34,890 bases of DNA from a virus (IMGVR_UViG_3300009285_001228:1-34890); one strand, 5' to 3'. Shown: positions 1 through 8,543, numbered from the stretch's first letter. Notes: generated from the sequence alone by a model not told the origin. A program made the numbers and translations.

Positions 1-747
1 AGTTATAAATAAGTTCTTACAGGTTGCCCCAACTGGCCCCGCCGTGGTGAACCCGAAAGTAGGATCAATAATAATCGGGTAAACTGCATCATCAAGAAAG
101 GCTTGAGGAATAGTTAGAGTTAAAGTACCAGAGATAGTATTGATGCCAATATCTGCCCAAACTTCTTTTCCGAGGGCATCTATTACCTTGGGTCTGTAAA
201 TATGGAAAGCCTTACCAGTTGCGTAGTTTTTCTGTCCCTCAACATGATCTTTCTTGCTTTCGTGGTAAACGGAATAGGAATTGACAGTATTCTCGGCCAT
301 TGTCCAACCCCTATCTATCATTTCTTTAGTTAGGGGTGGTTGTTTATAGAATTTAAGCCCTTTTGAGCTGATGGAAAGGCTTAGGGTATTAGTTGCGGGT
401 TTAGAAGGTATCTCAATCTCAAACTCGTATCCACCAGCACTCGAAGCATCGGGTTTATCATAGAAAATAGCTCGGTAGCCATTCTTAGACCAAATGATCT
501 TTTCGCCTTCGTAAGAGATATTTTCAGTAAAAACTCCTGTAACGTTTAGTCTCAAAGAGAAATTGACTTCATCATCCCAACGCTTGATTTTGAATTGGGG
601 AACAAAACTGTTAGTGGTTAATAAATCACCCACCTCAACTTCAACCCTATCTTCAATATCGCTTTTAGGAACATAAACTAGGGTATTATTAACAATGGTA
701 TATTTATTAGTTATAAATACTGGTGGTTGATTGGGTAATTTTGCCAT
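1..747 (-). CDS. Partial structural-looking protein, C-terminus beyond left edge
   Basis: The frame is open from the ATG at 747 to the window edge (249 codons) with no stop. The protein is rich in beta-strand-like alternating sequence and reads DPTFGFTTAG near the edge, a phrase I associate with large repetitive surface or virion proteins of uncultured phages; I cannot name a family. Its ATG overlaps the stop of the upstream glycosyltransferase gene as TAATG, so it is translationally coupled and belongs to the same leftward transcript. No signal peptide or membrane segment is seen in this part. A virion or fibre role is inference from composition and place only. Confidence 0.7.
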   Translation of the reverse strand, partial: MAKLPNQPPVFITNKYTIVNNTLVYVPKSDIEDRVEVEVGDLLTTNSFVPQFKIKRWDDEVNFSLRLNVTGVFTENISYEGEKIIWSKNGYRAIFYDKPDASSAGGYEFEIEIPSKPATNTLSLSISSKGLKFYKQPPLTKEMIDRGWTMAENTVNSYSVYHESKKDHVEGQKNYATGKAFHIYRPKVIDALGKEVWADIGINTISGTLTLTIPQAFLDDAVYPIIIDPTFGFTTAGPVGATCKNLFIT

Positions 748-1715
748 TAGATTTTCTCTTTTTCTTTGAGTTCTAATAATGCCTTTTCATTCCAATCTTT
801 AACAGGCCAAAATTTCTCTACTAACCAAGATATAGGATAGATTTGTTTCGACCATCTATTATTAAAAAAAGAATCCCAAACTTTCTTTTTAGTCTTTTGA
901 ACCTCACTTTCATTATTTCCCCAAGGAAAAGTAAATCCTGATTGAGTTCTAAATAAATGGGCATACCAAGTTTTATGATTACAAAGAACTTTGCCTCCAG
1001 ATAACCAAGTTTTCAAAGCTACTTCAATACCTTGATTCCCCCAACTACCGAAACCTTCATCACAAAGATTAAGCTCCCAATATTTATCTCTAGTACACAT
1101 AAAACAAGACCCCTGTAAACTCATGGTTTCAGTCAGACCCTTTTCTGCCTTATCTTTAATATATTTAGGTCTATGTTTCCAATCCTCAAAGTATTTGAAG
1201 TGGGGTTCAGAATCAAAACAATATGAGGAAGATTGAGGATTATGCTTACCAATCCACATCATTTTTCGGTGTAATCTATGACTTCTACCACATTGACCAC
1301 ATTTCTCTGGTTTTGGCCCCTGATATTTCTTCCAACCGCATTTGTAACACTTCCAATCAAAAACCCAAAGATTCCTCATTAAAGGAACCATCGTCACGTT
1401 ATCTTCTACTTCCTGAAATGCCTCTAACATCTTACGGTCAAATCCCTGGTCAAAACTACAATGGGCATCTAATTTCATTACGTATTTAGCTTTACTAACT
1501 TTACAAGCCAGATTGGTAGCTGCCCGTTGACCCACACTTTCTGGAACATAAATGATATTGACTCTTTTATTTTCTTCAAGTGGTGGATCAGCCCAATTAC
1601 CATCTAAAGTAACAATAATATCAGTATTAGCTTCACTGTTTTTTAAGATGTCATCAACGGTATCTTTAAGAAACATCTCTTTATTCGCTGGTATCAAGAT
1701 TGATAAATCATTCAT
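747..1715 (-). CDS. Family 2-like glycosyltransferase with zinc-ribbon insertion
   Basis: GT-A type glycosyltransferase of 322 residues. The N-terminus LSILIPANKE followed by TLDGNW (37-41) is the nucleotide-sugar binding start of family 2, and KLDAHC (81-86) sits where the DxD metal site is expected. A late segment DEGFGSWGNQGIE with a Trp and acidic residues resembles the C-terminal motif of polypeptide GalNAc-transferase and galactosyltransferase relatives. An inserted CxxC...CxxC pair (Cys 123, 126, 139, 142) looks like a zinc ribbon. I chose the ATG at 1715 because it overlaps the upstream stop as ATGA; a longer form from 1778 would overlap the upstream gene by 67 bases. It is a paralogue of the gene at 3652-4440. 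The acceptor is unknown. Confidence 0.85.
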   Translation of the reverse strand: MNDLSILIPANKEMFLKDTVDDILKNSEANTDIIVTLDGNWADPPLEENKRVNIIYVPESVGQRAATNLACKVSKAKYVMKLDAHCSFDQGFDRKMLEAFQEVEDNVTMVPLMRNLWVFDWKCYKCGWKKYQGPKPEKCGQCGRSHRLHRKMMWIGKHNPQSSSYCFDSEPHFKYFEDWKHRPKYIKDKAEKGLTETMSLQGSCFMCTRDKYWELNLCDEGFGSWGNQGIEVALKTWLSGGKVLCNHKTWYAHLFRTQSGFTFPWGNNESEVQKTKKKVWDSFFNNRWSKQIYPISWLVEKFWPVKDWNEKALLELKEKEKI

Positions 1716-2416
1716 AAATGAAACATCTTCCGTAAATCCCATCCTGGTATTTCCTCTATCGGTATTTCTTTCCACCACTTAGGTTTGTGCTTAAAATCCT
1801 TCAAGTGTATCTTAGGACTAGAGAAAGTTCCTTTATGACGAATATCTATAACTGGATATTCGGACTTCCAAGTAGCAAAATCATCATCAGAAAAACCTCC
1901 CCGTTTCTTCTTCTTTGTCCCTGGCTCATAACCAATTAACCTAGCCCATCTGGGTTCTCGACTTCTTATTTCATCCCATCCTAATTCTTGAATCATTTGC
2001 TGCCTTCTCAAATAATGGTCTAGGACAAACTTACGATTGGCACACATGACAGATAAAGGCAACATCCTTTCATGCCTAATAGCTTTATCATTCCCAAACC
2101 ACCACCGCCAAACATTCTCGTTATAGTAAAAAATGTCATCTCTTGGAGGAGCAAAGTCAAAATGTGATTCTGGATACAAAACATCATGTTCACAGAAAAA
2201 TACATAGTCAGTTAAACTTATCTTCAAACCAGCTATTATCTGCTTAACCATTGTAGGATAACTTCGTTCTCCAATTACTACTATATTTTGTCCAAATTTA
2301 ATTGGCTTTAACGAAACACTTACAATTGGCAACCAAACCATTGAAAGTTGATCTTGTACTTTTGAGTAAATCGGGTTTCCTAATCGGTTATCGGTATAGT
2401 ACAAAATGCTTTTCAT
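1712..2416 (-). CDS. Glycosyltransferase-like protein, paralogue of 3008-3667
   Basis: Protein of 234 residues beginning MKSILYYTDNR. It aligns by eye with the product of 3008-3667: ILYYTDNR against VIYYTSNR, PIVSVSLKPIKFGQNI against PIISVSQKPIDLGKNI, and FFCEHDVLYPESHFDF against VISAEADCLYPPDYFQF. The EHD/EAD position looks like the metal-binding acidic motif of a GT-A fold. I recognise the pattern from phage and bacterial glycosyltransferase-like proteins but not a named enzyme. ATG at 2416 overlaps the methyltransferase stop as ATGA, which favours it over the upstream in-frame ATG at 2434. The donor sugar and acceptor are unknown. Confidence 0.75.
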   Translation of the reverse strand: MKSILYYTDNRLGNPIYSKVQDQLSMVWLPIVSVSLKPIKFGQNIVVIGERSYPTMVKQIIAGLKISLTDYVFFCEHDVLYPESHFDFAPPRDDIFYYNENVWRWWFGNDKAIRHERMLPLSVMCANRKFVLDHYLRRQQMIQELGWDEIRSREPRWARLIGYEPGTKKKKRGGFSDDDFATWKSEYPVIDIRHKGTFSSPKIHLKDFKHKPKWWKEIPIEEIPGWDLRKMFHL

Positions 2417-3021
2417 TTTCGTATCCACATCCAACTTAACGCATTATCATTTCCTCTTATTCCCCGACCAAAGATATACCAGTTTTTTATATTAAACGCC
2501 TTTACATAGGCATCAACTACAGCCCCAACGTGAGGAATCATTTTTTGGGCTATAGAATTATTACCAAGGTAATCATGCCCCGAAACCACACCACCCTTTC
2601 TTACCTTCCAAGTCCACTCATAAATATCCTCGGCTATATGTTTAAAACTATGGTCGCCGTCTATATACACAAAATCCAGACTTTCATCTTTAAAATAATG
2701 AACTGCATCCATTGAGGTCTTTCTAATAATCGTACAATCTAAATAAGGGGCTAATGTCCGTTGGGTATGACCATATAAAAAATCCTGCCTTTTTTGTTCT
2801 TTAGCTGCTCGACCAGCTCCACCATATGAATGCCAAGGGTCTATGGCATACATTTTCAATCCAGCTTTACAAAACTTCTCGGTAAACTCCCCTTTATAGA
2901 CTCCAATCTCTGCTCCTACAGCATAACCCATTTTCTTAAAGAATTTCGGTAAGTTTTCTCTTGAACAATCTGGTATCTCAAAAGGATTACCACTATGTTT
3001 TATGCCTTCACTTAATTCCAT
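2413..3021 (-). CDS. Class I SAM-dependent methyltransferase (Methyltransf_24-like)
   Basis: Protein of 202 residues with a Rossmann methyltransferase layout. Motif I is GAEIGVYKGEFT (36-47), the adenosine-binding acidic region follows at YAIDPW (58-63), and VYIDGDHSF (118-126) then GGVVSGHDY (143-151) match the DGDH and GHDY landmarks of the Methyltransf_24 group, which includes sugar- and small-molecule-modifying enzymes. It lies in the centre of four glycosyltransferase-like genes and overlaps both neighbours, so methylation of a glycan or its precursor is a reasonable inference. Its start overlaps the upstream gene by 14 bases. The substrate is not shown by the sequence. Confidence 0.85.
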   Translation of the reverse strand: MELSEGIKHSGNPFEIPDCSRENLPKFFKKMGYAVGAEIGVYKGEFTEKFCKAGLKMYAIDPWHSYGGAGRAAKEQKRQDFLYGHTQRTLAPYLDCTIIRKTSMDAVHYFKDESLDFVYIDGDHSFKHIAEDIYEWTWKVRKGGVVSGHDYLGNNSIAQKMIPHVGAVVDAYVKAFNIKNWYIFGRGIRGNDNALSWMWIRK

Positions 3022-3667
3022 ATAAATACTTTCTCCTAAAATCAGGGCCGAAACCCCAATAAGGTAATTGATGAATAGGAAACCTATCTGAATGAGTATA
3101 ATATCTCATCCCCCGATGGGTCTTAATCTGAACTACAGGATTTTCAGTTTGAAAATATTCAATAGTATCAAATATATCCAGCTTATGATGACGTTCTCTA
3201 GGAAAATTCTTTTCTTCTACATTCCAATCTGGAGCATCAACAAAAAGCTCATTTAATCTATTAAGATAAAATTCCCTACCGACTATTTGGGCATGAGTAG
3301 CCCCTTCCTTTTTATAGAAAAAGAAATTCCGTTGGTCAGGCATCACATACAAATTTGAAGTCCGATACGGTAAATCATCTCTAGCTGGAATAAACTGAAA
3401 ATAATCAGGTGGATATAAACAATCTGCTTCTGCTGAAATAACAAACCTAGTCTTGACTTCCCGTAAAGCTATTTGGACTTGCCGGAACATATTAAATCCA
3501 GAAACACCTACATCACCTACACAAATGTTTTTACCTAAGTCAATTGGTTTCTGGGAAACACTAATAATCGGAAGATTACCACAAACTTTAAGCAAATTAT
3601 CTTTAATCCGTTGCTCAAATTCCGGCTTTTCTCGATTACTGGTATAGTAAATTACCGTAGATTCCAT
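3008..3667 (-). CDS. Glycosyltransferase-like protein, paralogue of 1712-2416
   Basis: Protein of 219 residues starting MESTVIYYTSNR. It shares the YYT-NR start, the PIISVSQKPI block and the acidic EAD site with the product of 1712-2416, so the two come from one duplication. The middle RYFQFIPARDDLPYR-type stretch (after the acidic site) corresponds to FDFAPPRDDIFYY in the paralogue, so the PARDD/PPRDD element is probably functional. No membrane segment is visible; it should be cytoplasmic. The gene overlaps its neighbours at both ends (16 and 14 bases). The exact reaction is not known. Confidence 0.75.
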   Translation of the reverse strand: MESTVIYYTSNREKPEFEQRIKDNLLKVCGNLPIISVSQKPIDLGKNICVGDVGVSGFNMFRQVQIALREVKTRFVISAEADCLYPPDYFQFIPARDDLPYRTSNLYVMPDQRNFFFYKKEGATHAQIVGREFYLNRLNELFVDAPDWNVEEKNFPRERHHKLDIFDTIEYFQTENPVVQIKTHRGMRYYTHSDRFPIHQLPYWGFGPDFRRKYLYGIK

Positions 3668-4440
3668 TTAGGTTTAACCTCCTGTTCGTAATAATCTTTC
3701 CAGACTCTTAAAGCATACAAACCACTTTCTCCTCGTAAGGAAGGATTTTCAGGAGTTCCTTCATGGCGGTTACTAGCAAAACTCCGATGCCTATGAGCAA
3801 ACCAAGTATGCTTATTAAGCATCATTTTCCCTCCGGCTTGCCAAGTCTTAAAAATCATCTCATGGGAATCCTGGTACATTTGTCCATAACCTTCAGTCTG
3901 CAATTCTTTTATCACTTCATCCCACCATTCTCTTGACATCACCCACATACTACCCTGCATAGCCATAGTCTCATCTATCTTAAATATCTTTCGCTTTTTA
4001 TCTCGACTTCGCCAAGGCTGACCAGCAAACTTAACTCCTCCCTGGATTGTCAATTTCTCGTAATCAATAGGGGGAATATCCATAACTTGCCATTTAATCG
4101 GGTCAAGAAAAAATCTACGAGCCGTTACTATCCAATTAGGTTTACAAGTTGATGTAAGTATTCGGTCATATCCCTTATCAAACATACAATGCTCATCTGT
4201 TCGCATCAAAAACTCTCCCCTAGCTATATCAATTCCAGCATTGATAGCTCCTCTCATTCCCCGATTTCTACCTAAATGCAAGTATCTAACCCTAGAGTCA
4301 TCAACAATAATTTCCGGTTCAGGCCAATAACCATCAAGAACTACAATTATCTCAATCTCACGCTCTGCATTATCCAAAAGGGAATTAACTGTCTTTTGAA
4401 AAACTGGGTCTTTGTAAGAAGGAATAATAATGGATAGCAT
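3652..4440 (-). CDS. Family 2-like glycosyltransferase
   Basis: Protein of 262 residues, first of the five-gene glycan cassette in transcription order. LSIIIPSYKD (2-11) and VVLDGYW (33-39) form the nucleotide-sugar site, NRGMRGAINAG (59-69) is the usual conserved helix, and MRTDEHC (79-85) is the likely metal-binding loop. MAMQGSMWVMSREWW and the later KTWQAGGKMMLNKHTW align with MSLQGSCFMCTRDKYW and KTWLSGGKVLCNHKTW of the 747-1715 product, showing paralogy, but this copy lacks the cysteine insertion. It follows the 4448-4936 gene after seven bases, so it shares the virion operon. Confidence 0.88.
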   Translation of the reverse strand: MLSIIIPSYKDPVFQKTVNSLLDNAEREIEIIVVLDGYWPEPEIIVDDSRVRYLHLGRNRGMRGAINAGIDIARGEFLMRTDEHCMFDKGYDRILTSTCKPNWIVTARRFFLDPIKWQVMDIPPIDYEKLTIQGGVKFAGQPWRSRDKKRKIFKIDETMAMQGSMWVMSREWWDEVIKELQTEGYGQMYQDSHEMIFKTWQAGGKMMLNKHTWFAHRHRSFASNRHEGTPENPSLRGESGLYALRVWKDYYEQEVKPKWNLR

Positions 4441-4447
4441 ACATAGG

Positions 4448-4936
4448 TTAAATGATTTTATAGACTACTACTATATCAAGTGAACCGCCTGTAGCAATTT
4501 CACTGGTAATCAGTAAATCATCTCCTAATGTTTGAGAAGCAATACCTGTATCACCAAAAAACTCAATTATTCCTGAACCTGCTGCTAAACCAGGATGGGA
4601 TAAAACTACTCCTGTAGTCGTTGGTGTAGTTGAAGCATGGAAACCAATCAAGACCGATACATCTACCGAACAGGCATGGTCTAATAACGCCGCACATTTC
4701 TTAACCACAATCGTTTCTGCTGCTCCTGCCGTTACAATCGCCGTATTAGTCTGAGTTGCCGTATAGTTAGCCCGTAATGTCAACCAATCGCTGTCATAAG
4801 AAATAGCCGCAGTTGCATCTACCAAAAGACGGTGAGTAGTCGGGTCAGCCCACAAATTGATAGGCGTAGTATTATCCGCATTAGAAAAGACAATTAAAGT
4901 CGTGACTCTATTACCATCTCTACCAGCATTAGCCAT
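4448..4936 (-). CDS. Small beta-rich virion-like protein
   Basis: Unrecognised protein of 162 residues. It starts MANAGRDGNRVTTL, contains many Thr, Ala, Val and Gly residues in short alternating runs, and ends with a strand-like DIVVVYKII. The N-terminal RDGNRV element recurs as RDANRV at the start of the 5841-6311 product. This composition and its place after the capsid genes suggest a virion component such as a fibre tip, neck or decoration protein, but the sequence does not decide which. No catalytic motif or membrane segment is seen. Confidence 0.7.
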   Translation of the reverse strand: MANAGRDGNRVTTLIVFSNADNTTPINLWADPTTHRLLVDATAAISYDSDWLTLRANYTATQTNTAIVTAGAAETIVVKKCAALLDHACSVDVSVLIGFHASTTPTTTGVVLSHPGLAAGSGIIEFFGDTGIASQTLGDDLLITSEIATGGSLDIVVVYKII

Positions 4937-4945
4937 AAATTTATC

Positions 4946-5839
4946 TTAGCCCTTTCTTTTTAGCCTTGCAATCTCTTGGGCTGTTCTTTGTAACGTAGCC
5001 GACCAATCCTTTAATCTCCTAGCCTCTTGTTTTTGCTGTTCGGTAGTAATTTCCAATTCCATCTTCAGAGCCACTAACTCTTTCTCTTTTCTTTTGACTT
5101 CATGTTCTTTTGCCAAAATCTCTTTTGATGTCTTTTCCAACAATTCCTTTGTCAGATTCCGGTCTTTCATTATTTCATTCTTTAATCCTTCTACTTCAAC
5201 CTTATCATTTTCGACCTTTTGGAGAATATCACTCAATTTCTGTGATCTATTTACCAATTCTTTCTCAAGTTGAGCAGTCTCTTGTGCCAATTCTTTAATT
5301 TGGAGCCGTTCTAGCTCATCCTGAGAGCTTCTACTCAAGAGATTTTCATGGATTTTGGCTATCAACACATAAGTTTCCGCCAAGACTTTCTCTTTAGACT
5401 TCAAAAAGTCTATTTGCTTTTGTAAAACCCTCTCTTTTAACTTAAAATCAGTTAATAACTTTGACCTTTTTTTACGAATATCCCTATCTATAAATTCCAC
5501 ATAATCATTTTGGATGCTGATAATGCCGTTTTCCCGTTCCTTGAGCTTTGTCAGCATTTGCGTATGGAAACCAACCTCAGAAATGGTTTTTTTCTTGACT
5601 GAAGTAAGAGCCTGTAACGACTCCTCTATTTCCCGCTTAGATTGGTTACGGGTTTCTACCAACTGTTCCAGTTCTTTTGTCAATTCATCCCGCACCAATA
5701 ATACCTGGTCAATCTGGCGTTTGACTTTATTGAAAGAAGAAACTACTTTAAGGGGAACTTGGGTGACATCAATCTTATTATCGGGAAATTCTGCTACCGA
5801 TTTCTTAGATAGGTTGGTAAGAGATGATAGACCTGGCAC
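4946..5839 (-). CDS. Long coiled-coil protein
   Basis: Protein of 297 residues, almost entirely Lys/Glu/Leu/Gln-rich heptad-like sequence from about residue 30 to the end, with no Gly- or Pro-rich breaks after residue 25. It should form a long alpha-helical rod. The ten N-terminal residues are not helical in character and may anchor the rod. It sits between two related small beta-rich virion-like proteins, which suggests a structural linker, whisker or scaffold role, but scaffolding proteins normally lie before the capsid gene, and this one lies well after it. The function is unknown. Confidence 0.75.
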   Translation of the reverse strand: MPGLSSLTNLSKKSVAEFPDNKIDVTQVPLKVVSSFNKVKRQIDQVLLVRDELTKELEQLVETRNQSKREIEESLQALTSVKKKTISEVGFHTQMLTKLKERENGIISIQNDYVEFIDRDIRKKRSKLLTDFKLKERVLQKQIDFLKSKEKVLAETYVLIAKIHENLLSRSSQDELERLQIKELAQETAQLEKELVNRSQKLSDILQKVENDKVEVEGLKNEIMKDRNLTKELLEKTSKEILAKEHEVKRKEKELVALKMELEITTEQQKQEARRLKDWSATLQRTAQEIARLKRKG

Positions 5840-5840
5840 A

Positions 5841-6311
5841 TTAGGCTGGTGTAATAACTGTTATATTTCCTGTAGAACTTAAAGGTCGCCATAAACAATA
5901 CCAGTCAACTACTCCGGCTGTCAGGGTCGCTCCCGTAATCTTCAAGAGGACATCCAAACCATCATTGATTATCTGCATAGCCGGAACTGCTCCAGCCCCA
6001 ACCCTAGTATCAGTCGCATCTACATAGATATCACCATCAGCATAGTTCTTGGCTGTCCCCTGGGCAATCAAGACCGCCGTATTCCCTGTTACTCCCACCT
6101 CAATAGTCGGTGCTCCAGCAGAATCCAGAGTAGTATCAACTACGCCAAAAACAGAAAGTAAGACATTACCAGTTACAGTGAAAAGAGTATGGGAACCAAT
6201 AGCTCCAGTAGTGGCTGCTGCAAAAGTCCAGGTGGATTCGAGCTTGAAGGCTTCGTTAGAAAGAATAGATACTCTGTTAGCATCCCTATCAATAGCAGAA
6301 GAAAACTTCAT
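5841..6311 (-). CDS. Small beta-rich virion-like protein
   Basis: Protein of 156 residues, MKFSSAIDRDANRVSILSN at the start, then a predicted beta-sandwich-like run of Thr/Val/Gly/Ala sequence. Residues such as FTVTGNVLLSVFGVVDT and WYCLWRPLSS recall small head-fibre or decoration proteins found beside capsid genes, without a match I can name. It shares the RDxNRV start with the 4448-4936 product. The stop lies two bases before the coiled-coil gene, so the pair is co-translated. Confidence 0.7.
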   Translation of the reverse strand: MKFSSAIDRDANRVSILSNEAFKLESTWTFAAATTGAIGSHTLFTVTGNVLLSVFGVVDTTLDSAGAPTIEVGVTGNTAVLIAQGTAKNYADGDIYVDATDTRVGAGAVPAMQIINDGLDVLLKITGATLTAGVVDWYCLWRPLSSTGNITVITPA

Positions 6312-6320
6312 ATAAATCCT

Positions 6321-6506
6321 TTAAGGCCCTGGAACTAATAAATATCCCCATTCAATTTGGCCTTCACCATCACATTGATTACAGGTAATCGTAGTGATTA
6401 TAGGAGGCTCATTAGAACCCTCTGAAACTTCCTCACTTATAGGTATAACTTTAGTACCATGACACTGAGGACAAATCTGAAATATCTTCTGCTTGGTAGC
6501 AGCCAT
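6321..6506 (-). CDS. Small zinc-ribbon protein, DnaJ-type CxxCxG repeats
   Basis: Protein of 61 residues with two cysteine pairs, CPQCHG (12-17) and CNQCDGEG (42-49), spaced as in the zinc-binding domain of DnaJ. The rest is short and polar. Such miniature ribbon proteins are common in phages; they may bind a protein or nucleic acid partner, or help fold a virion protein. It begins three bases after the stop of the beta-helix gene and is therefore part of the head operon. Confidence 0.7.
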   Translation of the reverse strand: MAATKQKIFQICPQCHGTKVIPISEEVSEGSNEPPIITTITCNQCDGEGQIEWGYLLVPGP

Positions 6507-6508
6507 AT

Positions 6509-7525
6509 TTAGGTTCTAATAATTTCTCCAGCCTTGTCAGCAGTAGTCGTTTCTCCATGACAGTCAACAATAAACACGGTAGCTGGTACATAAGCGTATG
6601 TCCCTGATGCTGCAAAAGTTCCTTGAGTGCCAGTTGTATCGCAGATGTGGGCAAAATAACAATGAGCCAAGATACCCACACTACCTGTCAACTGCAGATA
6701 AAGAGCAGTTTCTCCAGAAGTAATCGCTGGCTTGGCACTAAAGGTACTATCACGGATTACAAGACCGTCTATCCCACCTGTACCAGTATAGATATTACAG
6801 TCAACACTACCTGCTGGCCCTGAAAACTCACAATTCTCAATGACTATATCTTGAGGAATTGTTGATGCTCCATCAGGAAGGCTTATGTCCCCGACATTCT
6901 TGTAAAATCTACAGCCACTTACTAATCCCTGCCACGCACCACCATTTGTTGACCATTGAATTGCTGCTCCAGTCTCGGCATCTGTAGCATCCGTTCCCTT
7001 ACAGTTCTTAAAGTGGCAATTTGCGACTGTCCAACCAAAAGCAGCAGCCGTTGAACCCCCATCATCATAAAGTTCAATTCCACCACCAGTTGCACCAGCT
7101 CCATTTATACCAATATTGGCGATTAAAACGCCAGGTGCTTTGATTTGAATAATCGGACTGGTTGTAGTTGAACCGACTTTAAGTTGTGGAAGCCCACCTT
7201 GAGTCCTACCCCTAGAAACACCAATAATAGAAAGTTGAGGGGTATTGATAACCAAATTTTCCGTGTAAGAAATAGGGTCAGTATCAGTAGCAGCCATTGT
7301 TCTTCCTGCCACATAAACTACATCTCCCGCTGAAGCAGCCGCTTCTGCTTCTACTACTGTCTTAAAAGCATCTTCCCAACTTCTACCTGCTCCGCTAGCA
7401 CTCTTATCACCATCAACATACCAAATCCTACCCGTTTCCAATGGTGTAGCCGCAGAAACATAATCTTCTGGATACCATTTACCATGTGCTCCATGAAAAC
7501 CAGGATAATAACGATTAGCTCTCAT
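6509..7525 (-). CDS. Right-handed beta-helix protein, tailspike or surface-type
   Basis: Protein of 338 residues. After an N-terminal tether (1-30, MRANRYYPGFHGAHG start), IWYVDGDKSASGAGRSWEDA and the SAGDVVYVAGRT block match the DUF1565/pectate-lyase-like opening of parallel beta-helices. Following residues show repeated short strands ending in Asn/Cys turns (VANCHFKNCKG, VSGCRFYKN, IENCEFSG, IRDSTFSA), typical coils of the helix. In phages such folds form tailspikes or head-attached surface proteins and may bind or cleave glycans; no catalytic pair can be assigned. AAAAAGGAGAAC lies upstream of the ATG, inside the end of the preceding small gene. Confidence 0.8.
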   Translation of the reverse strand: MRANRYYPGFHGAHGKWYPEDYVSAATPLETGRIWYVDGDKSASGAGRSWEDAFKTVVEAEAAASAGDVVYVAGRTMAATDTDPISYTENLVINTPQLSIIGVSRGRTQGGLPQLKVGSTTTSPIIQIKAPGVLIANIGINGAGATGGGIELYDDGGSTAAAFGWTVANCHFKNCKGTDATDAETGAAIQWSTNGGAWQGLVSGCRFYKNVGDISLPDGASTIPQDIVIENCEFSGPAGSVDCNIYTGTGGIDGLVIRDSTFSAKPAITSGETALYLQLTGSVGILAHCYFAHICDTTGTQGTFAASGTYAYVPATVFIVDCHGETTTADKAGEIIRT

Positions 7526-7637
7526 TTTTGTTCTCCTTTTTAGCTTCAGCCGCTTTCTTAGCAGCCAAAAATTCTCCGTAATCTGAATAATCGTCTTGAT
7601 TAACTATAGGCTTTTTAACTTTCTTTACTTTAGGCAT
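7515..7637 (-). CDS. Small lysine-rich protein of 40 residues
   Basis: ORF from ATG 7637 to TAA 7515, starting MPKVKKVKKPIVNQDDYSD and ending in an Ala/Lys/Glu helix. AAGGAAA sits six to eight bases upstream of the ATG. It overlaps the first codons of the beta-helix gene in another frame, and its last codons carry that gene's ribosome site, a clear coupling arrangement. The charge pattern (basic N-terminus, acidic middle, helical tail) suggests a small accessory or virion protein. It is not recognised. Confidence 0.65.
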   Translation of the reverse strand: MPKVKKVKKPIVNQDDYSDYGEFLAAKKAAEAKKENKNES

Positions 7638-7650
7638 ATTTTCCTTTCTT

Positions 7651-7677
7651 ACAAGAAAACCTCCGTAAAGGAGGTTT
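7651..7677 (-). terminator. Rho-independent terminator after decoration-like gene
   Basis: On the minus strand AAACCTCC, a five-base loop and GGAGGTTT form an eight-pair stem (arms 7670-7677 and 7657-7664) followed by TTTTCTTGT. It lies 77 bases after the 7754 stop and just before the small gene at 7637. It may only partly stop transcription because the genes downstream have no other clear promoter. Confidence 0.65.
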
Positions 7678-7753
7678 CCTCTACGCTTCTATCCTTACGG
7701 ACAATGTACTCCCTGATAGGACTACAAAGCGTTTTAAATTGTTAATAACAAAG

Positions 7754-8494
7754 CTAGTCTATAAATAAATATACAGGATTGAACTCTGTTGCAGTTCCAG
7801 TAGCCATCCCCTGACCAATCCTCATTTCCTGGTCAATGTCACTGATGACTCCGGCTGCTCCAGACGTTTCATTTGAAACAGTCACAAAGTAACCATCAGT
7901 CCAACCAGTTGCATCTGCTAAAAGAGCAGTCATCCCTCTAGTCTTGAGCCAACCAAAATTAGCTACCGACACATCCCAATCTTGTAAAGGCACTCCTGCT
8001 ACTGGCACTACCAATAAAGAGGTAGTAGAAAGCAGAGGGTTATTCCAGGGATTACGGACTAATGATACTTCAGATGAAGTAGTCGTCACCGTCTTTAAAG
8101 CCGGACTTATACGCACATCAGTTGCTAAAGAACCAGCATTGGCTTCGTGATGAGTAACAAAGTAGGTTTCCCCTTCAGGAGAAACGTCATTAAAAACCAA
8201 GCTACCCTGGTCATACTCGTTAGCCGTAACTGCCGTAGCTCCAACAGTCGGAATAACTAAAGTCGCTCCAACTGCTGCTGCTGCTGACAAAGCTACGTTT
8301 TGGTGATTAGCGATATTGTCTTGAGCCACATAGAGTTCCCCTGCCACAAAGTCTGTCGCAGTTGCCAAAACTCTCGTATACCTATAAATATCACCATTCG
8401 CAGCCACTAGCTTTGCCCCGTATTGGTGCATCGCTACCGAGTGCTCCTCATAAGGATTGCCTTCAAAGATAACGGCATCGCCTCCAAATTTCAT
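7754..8494 (-). CDS. Capsid-associated (decoration-like) protein
   Basis: Protein of 246 residues encoded directly after the major capsid gene, 49 bases downstream of its stop. It has a beta-rich composition with few charged runs: MKFGGDAVIFEGNPYEEHS at the start, then Ala/Val/Thr blocks such as ALSAAAAVGATLVIP, and SLLVVPVAGVPLQDWD. No enzymatic motif or membrane helix. Head decoration or stabilising proteins commonly hold this position and have this composition, so that is my reading; a second capsid-lattice or head-fibre protein is the alternative. AAAGGAG lies before the ATG. Confidence 0.7.
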   Translation of the reverse strand: MKFGGDAVIFEGNPYEEHSVAMHQYGAKLVAANGDIYRYTRVLATATDFVAGELYVAQDNIANHQNVALSAAAAVGATLVIPTVGATAVTANEYDQGSLVFNDVSPEGETYFVTHHEANAGSLATDVRISPALKTVTTTSSEVSLVRNPWNNPLLSTTSLLVVPVAGVPLQDWDVSVANFGWLKTRGMTALLADATGWTDGYFVTVSNETSGAAGVISDIDQEMRIGQGMATGTATEFNPVYLFID

Positions 8495-8543
8495 AATTCT
8501 CCTTTATTTGCCCCAACATACTTTGGAAGGGGCTTTCTATTTA

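Noticed and set aside
8511-8533. GCCCC/GGGGC hairpin between the capsid and decoration-like genes as a terminator
   Set aside because: Only five pairs, a long loop, and no T tract on the minus strand.
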